Of a stretch of DNA of 11,559 nucleotides, positions 7,809-11,559 are shown one piece after another. Location of the stretch: contig CALCME010000008.1 in NCBI GenBank assembly GCA_937965925.1, positions 1 to 11,559 on the forward strand, read 5' to 3'. The position numbers and the translations under genes are program-made. How positions within the stretch are numbered: position 1 is the stretch's first letter; every line of letters begins with the position of its first letter. The notes below the pieces were generated by a model that ran no database searches, was not told the origin of the DNA, and saw nothing but the letters and a program-made list of their open reading frames with translations. Source of the DNA: Candidatus Absconditabacterales bacterium. Lineage in GTDB: Bacteria; Patescibacteriota; Gracilibacteria; Absconditabacterales; Absconditicoccaceae.

Positions 7809-8300
7809 ATGACCAAGAAAGTATATAGTGCATGATGAGTCGTGTACCACATAGATAAAAAAACAAATAAACCTCACTTCCTGTTGGTGAAGAGATTTGC
7901 CTTATCCAAAAAAATCGAACGAGTTGCACCTAAAGGTAAAATACAGCGTTGAGAAACTCAGGAACAAGCAGCACTAAGAGAAATTGAAGAAGAAGTTGGC
8001 CTCTCTAGATCATTGCTTCAACCGAGAAAGAAACTTAATACCGTCTTGCTACAATTGTTTGATAGTGATGGTAAAATCTGAGTTGATAAAGAGATTACCT
8101 ACTTTTTGGTGGAGTACTCTTGAAATCAAGATGATGTTTCTGTTATAAGTGGAGAATGATACACATGAGTATATAGATGGGCTGATATTAAAACTGTCAT
8201 AAATTTAGTTACTTATAGAGATATTAGAGAACTATATAGACAATGATATGAGGCACTTAAAGACCTAAACGTAAAAGATTCATTTATTAGGGATCTCTAG
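7809..8300 (+). CDS. Nudix hydrolase
   Basis: The gene encodes 163 residues, ATG 7809 to TAG 8298-8300. Nudix enzymes hydrolyse nucleoside-diphosphate derivatives, such as oxidised nucleotides, dinucleoside polyphosphates or nucleotide sugars, with a metal held by the Nudix box. The box G-x5-E-x7-REU-xEE-x-GU is perfect at residues 43-65: G43, E49, R57-E58, E61-E62, G64, with the adjoining G48 encoded by TGA. The N-terminal strand SAGGVVYH and FLLVKR before APKGK fit the family. The PKGK-RGE context resembles the diadenosine polyphosphate/MutT-like subgroup, but the substrate cannot be assigned from sequence alone. The start is the first ATG in frame; upstream in the same frame there is no ATG before a stop. 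An unrelated frame over the same leader is also open and was rejected. Confidence 0.93.
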
Positions 8301-8308
8301 TTTTTTTG

Positions 8309-8330
8309 AGAAATCACTGATATTTCTTTT
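8309..8330 (+). terminator. Weak possible terminator after the Nudix gene
   Basis: A 6-bp perfect inverted repeat, AGAAAT (8309-8314) and ATTTCT (8322-8327), with a 7-nt loop is followed by a short T run. The stem is AT-rich and weak, so termination efficiency would be low. Confidence 0.35.
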
Positions 8331-8385
8331 CACTTCTTTTTGTGTCTTTGACGCTAATTTTAATTTTTCACTTCTTTTCATCACT

Positions 8386-9087
8386 ATGGAAACAATTTTT
8401 CATGGTCACTCGTTTATTGAGATATGTACTGATGAGATGTGTATTTTTATTGATCCTTTTGTAGAAGGAAATACTCATTGCGATATTACGGTAGAGCAAT
8501 GTATTGAAAAAAAACCTACAGCAATAATAGTGACACATGGACATGATGATCATATTTGATCTACAGTGAAGATTGCAAAAGATACATGATGTCAGGTTAT
8601 TACTTCGTATGAATTGGGGAGATATTTTCAAGAAATTCATGACTGTAAAAATGTGAGCTCACATGGTGTTTGATGATGAGTAGCGTATGAGTGATTTCAT
8701 GTGAAGCTTTTTCAAGCATGGCATTGATGATGAGTTTCATCTTGTTCTGAATGATTCACTACAGTAGCTTGTGGTGTGATTGTAACGGTTTGAGATCGTG
8801 TTATTTACCATGCATGAGATACGTGACTGTTTGGTGATATGAAGATGTTGAATGAGCAGTATGATATTGATGTTGCATTTCTTCCAATTGGAGATAGGTA
8901 CACAATGGGAGTAGAAGATGCTATTATTGCGACTGATCGAATTCGTCCAAAATATGCAGTCCCTATTCACTATAATACACGAGATCCAATTACAGCAGAC
9001 GATATGACCTTTGCAAGAGAAGTTATGCTCGGTAATTATGCTGTGCCAAAAGTATTGAGACCAGGTCAGGGGATAGTTCTTTCGTAA
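8386..9087 (+). CDS. Metallo-beta-lactamase-fold hydrolase of the UPF0173 type
   Basis: The gene encodes 233 residues, ATG 8386 to TAA 9085-9087. The metal ligand motifs of the fold are in order: FHGHSF near the N-terminus (5-10), THGHDDHIGS (50-59, the HxHxDH site), a histidine at ~113 in WHGGG, YHAGDTGLF (141-149, Asp145) and VPIHYNT (192-198, His195). The block PIGDRYTMGVEDAI is typical of the UPF0173/YtkL-type group, whose members are ~225-235 residues. Physiological substrates are generally unknown, so only a metal-dependent hydrolase can be claimed. Glycines in DHIG, AGD and DTG are TGA codons, which split the frame under the standard code. It is cytoplasmic (no signal peptide) and starts 85 bp after the Nudix gene. 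Confidence 0.92.
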
Positions 9088-9339
9088 ACGATCTTAAGTG
9101 AAAGAAAGTATTGAAATATTTAGAGAAATTCTGTTTTGTTGACCAAGGATTAAAAAATATTTGGTGATACTATCGTGCTCGCGATATTGGGAATGTTCTG
9201 GAAAAGATCATCTTCCTATAACTCTGTGTATAGACTAAATATAAAGAGAAAAGCAAATTTGTCTATATGTTTTTTTGACAAAATCTTTTTCTATCAGTAT
9301 CATTAGAGTGATAAGAACTTTATTCTCTGATTAGATATC
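9088..9339. other. 252-bp intergenic region between the hydrolase and FG-GAP genes
   Basis: It holds the promoter at 9275-9303 and a 7-bp inverted repeat, TATAGAC (9229-9235) and GTCTATA (9261-9267), followed by a run of Ts. The 25-nt spacing makes this a poor hairpin terminator. A short open frame, 9111-9221 (TTG start, 36 residues), looks somewhat protein-like but has no ATG and no recognised match. I do not call a gene here. Confidence 0.4.
9275..9303 (+). promoter_or_regulatory. Strong sigma70-type promoter for the FG-GAP protein gene
   Basis: TTGACA (9275-9280) and TATCAT (9298-9303) are separated by exactly 17 bp, and a T-rich run precedes the -35 box. Transcription would start near 9310, about 30 nt before the GTG start at 9340. 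This supports the chosen start. Confidence 0.75.
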
Positions 9340-11559
9340 GTGAAGAATTTATTATTCTGATATATAGATACGACATGGAAACTGATTCTCTCGAGCGGAT
9401 CGATATTTTTGTTGTTGTTCTGATCTGTATTTGCACAAGTGTGTAGTATTGAACTTTCTGCATCTGATACGTTTGAACCGGACTCTGTATGGGTGTGACA
9501 ATATGTCGATGCTAGAGAGACGACCCTAGTGGGTGATATAGATGGAGATAGTGTGGCAGAGGTGATTGCAGATGATTATAAAAACCCAGGTAAAATATAT
9601 GTGCTTGATGGACAGACAGGGGCTACAGAACATGTAATTGATACAGGAAGAGATTTGACTCAAAATAATTCCTCTAATGGTATAGCGGATCTGGATGCAA
9701 ATGGGTATGGTGAAATCTATTTTACAGATGAAGTAAGAAGACTAAATCGCCGAGATTTTGATGGAACAACCTGGTCTCAGACGTGGATCTCACCGTGATT
9801 GGTCTGATATACAAATCAACATGATAGATTTGCTCCACACTTTGCTGATTTTAATGCAGATGGAACACCAGAAATCTATATGTGAGGAGACATCTATCGT
9901 GCAAGCGATGGGGTAAGACTTTGAGCTGCAGCGAGTGCTTATTATCCTACTGACTTGTGATGATCCAATGCGATGGATATTTTACCAGATAATTATGTGT
10001 TTGTCGACGGACCTCGTGCAGGAACAACCTGTACAGATTGTGCAGGGCTAGAGTTAGCTATGGGAAGTCGTGTGTTTACGGTAGATATAACTGCGTGAAC
10101 GATAACGCTTGCTACTGAAGACGGAACAGGATATGATGGAAGATGATGAGACGCAATAGCAGATATGGATAATGATGGAGATGTAGATATGGTATATGGA
10201 ATGCCTATATGATGAGATGCTCATATTGTAGTGTGGGACTGACAAACATCTGAGATAATGATGATGATCGAAGTAAATGAAACAAGTGGCATTATATGAA
10301 GACCAAATATAGCAGATTTTGATGGAGATGGTTGTAATGAGGTATGAGTGGTGACGAGGGCAAGATACAGTGTCGTAGATGATGTATTTTCTGATGATGG
10401 ATGATGTCCATGAGCAAATACAACTGCACCAAACCCTACGAGTTTATGAAATATTTTACGATTCATCAATAATAGTGATACGTCATGAGTGACGTGAAGT
10501 AGTGTGTTTGATTTTGATCTAGATGGCATAAATGAGGTGGTGTATAGGGATCAGTTAAATCTGTTTATTCTCGCTTGACCAGATGGCTCAGAGAAGTTTA
10601 AGACAGCATGTACGTCAGATACTCGTCGAGAGAATCCGGTAATAGCCGATGTGAATGCTGATGGGCAGACTGAGATTGTCGTGGCATGCGGTGCAGGAAT
10701 TTCTGCCTTTAGAACATCGGATCCTGCGAATCAACCTCGAGCACCGTCTCGTCCCGTATGGAATCAACACGGATACAACATAACTAATGTGAATGACGAC
10801 TTAACGATTCCTGCAGTTCCACCATATAATCCTAGTCGAGAATGATGAGTACATGATAGTTTTATGACTCAGTCATCTCCTATCGACACTGATTTCGTGC
10901 CACTCAGCGCTGATCTACCACTGTGACACATCTATGCTGCTGATGCAACGATAGATATACTCTCCGTAGATACATCACAGTGTGCCCTCTCCATGAGTGT
11001 AGAAATTGAAATAGGGAATAATTGAAATGAAGCACTCCCAGCTTCAACTCCTATACAGATTTATCCCGATGATCCGACCTCAGTAGCTGTTGGAAGCATT
11101 CGATCTGGAGTATTGTGAGTCGTTTTATGAACGTGACAGGTAGCAACGATGACGATTTCCCCCTTGTGATGTGATTCCCCATTATATGCAGTGATCAACG
11201 ATGGAACGACTACAACCCCATATACACTTACTGACCCTACCTCTTTTCCAGGTACCGGAGCTTCAGCATCAGAATGTACGTATGAAAACAATATAGATAA
11301 CATTTCATTTAGTTACTGTAGTGATGGGATCCTTGATGCTTGAGAAGAGTGTGATGATGGAAATGCGATAGTAAATGATGGATGTAGTGTGCAGTGTGAA
11401 ATTGAATACTGTCGAGATGATGCACCATTACATGATACGAGCAAAAACTTTGTCATCACCGACCTGAGTCCAACACTCATAGCATGAACGAGTAGTCAGC
11501 CAAACAGTAAGGTGGCATTGTGTTTTGAAGATACAGCAGGGAGTAGAAATGTCTTTTAT
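9340..11559 (+). CDS. Large secreted FG-GAP/VCBS repeat surface protein with Cys-rich repeat (3' end outside window)
   Basis: The frame runs 740 codons to the window end. No in-frame ATG lies near the beginning. GTG at 9340 gives a signal peptide (hydrophobic core IFLLLFGSVFA, cleavage after Ala32) and fits the promoter spacing. Seven calcium-loop motifs of FG-GAP/VCBS propeller blades occur at residues ~66 (DIDGD), 117 (DLDANG), 170 (DFNADG), 275 (DMDNDGD), 326 (DFDGDG), 391 (DFDLDG) and 437 (DVNADG). The block RPVWNQHGYNITNVNDD (residues ~471-487), commonly seen after such repeats in secreted proteins, is followed by a CARDB/Ig-like region (~530-640). Residues ~660-691 form a Myxococcus-type Cys-rich repeat (CSDG...EECDDGN...DGCSVQC). 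Function is probably extracellular adhesion or cell contact, by analogy with integrin-like propellers. Many glycines are TGA. The C-terminal anchor or sorting region is not seen. Confidence 0.9.

Noticed and set aside
7705..7854. Open frame over the Nudix leader (in-frame ATG at about 7758) with a hydrophobic start
   Set aside because: It ends soon inside the Nudix gene in another frame and shows no family signature.
9098..9238. GTG-started 46-codon ORF and an overlapping TTG-started 36-codon ORF (9111-9221)
   Set aside because: Short, overlapping in different frames, no ATG, no recognised domain; recorded only as an uncertain possibility.
9229..9274. Intrinsic terminator before the FG-GAP gene
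   Set aside because: The 7-bp arms are separated by 25 nt and the stem is AT-rich, although a T run follows.

Overview
The window reads as a low-GC genome fragment from a bacterium that translates UGA as glycine (genetic code 25), so it most likely belongs to the candidate phyla Gracilibacteria (BD1-5) or Absconditabacteria (SR1). Under the standard code most of it looks like broken ORFs. With UGA read as Gly it resolves into nine well-packed genes, eight of which end in the window, four with TAA and four with TAG. The glycine reading is fixed by invariant positions: all three glycines of the RuvB Walker A motif, the G of the Nudix RGE, and both glycines of the metallo-beta-lactamase AGDTG motif are TGA codons. 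No start is preceded by a convincing Shine-Dalgarno sequence, whereas several TTGACA/TATAAT-type promoters are clear.

Layout. Positions 1-492 (+) hold the C-terminal end of a probable DNA polymerase III tau subunit (dnaX), with a Lys/Glu 12-bp repeat linker. Converging on it with a 20-bp gap is a 3.1-kb gene (513-3647, -) for a 1044-residue, very acidic, mostly disordered single-pass membrane protein. It carries 35-residue tandem repeats and six copies of an IDLxDL-type motif. I do not recognise it. It is preceded by a near-perfect promoter. Upstream on the same strand are ruvB (3844-4770), a 304-bp intergenic region with inverted repeats, and a secreted S-layer-homology (SLH) protein (5075-6235).

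Divergent from the SLH gene are plus-strand genes: a shortened HrcA-type repressor (6364-7032), an unrecognised helical protein (7170-7679), a Nudix hydrolase (7809-8300), a UPF0173-type metallo-beta-lactamase-fold hydrolase (8386-9087), and a large secreted FG-GAP/VCBS repeat protein with a Cys-rich repeat (9340 to the window end, incomplete).

Functionally the window mixes DNA replication and recombination (tau, RuvB), a stress-type regulator (HrcA family), small-molecule housekeeping enzymes (Nudix, UPF0173) and cell-surface proteins (SLH, FG-GAP, and possibly the C-terminal part of the 1044-residue protein). No operon with one shared purpose is evident. No RNA gene, CRISPR array, transposase or phage gene was seen. 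The most distinctive item is the 1044-residue protein.
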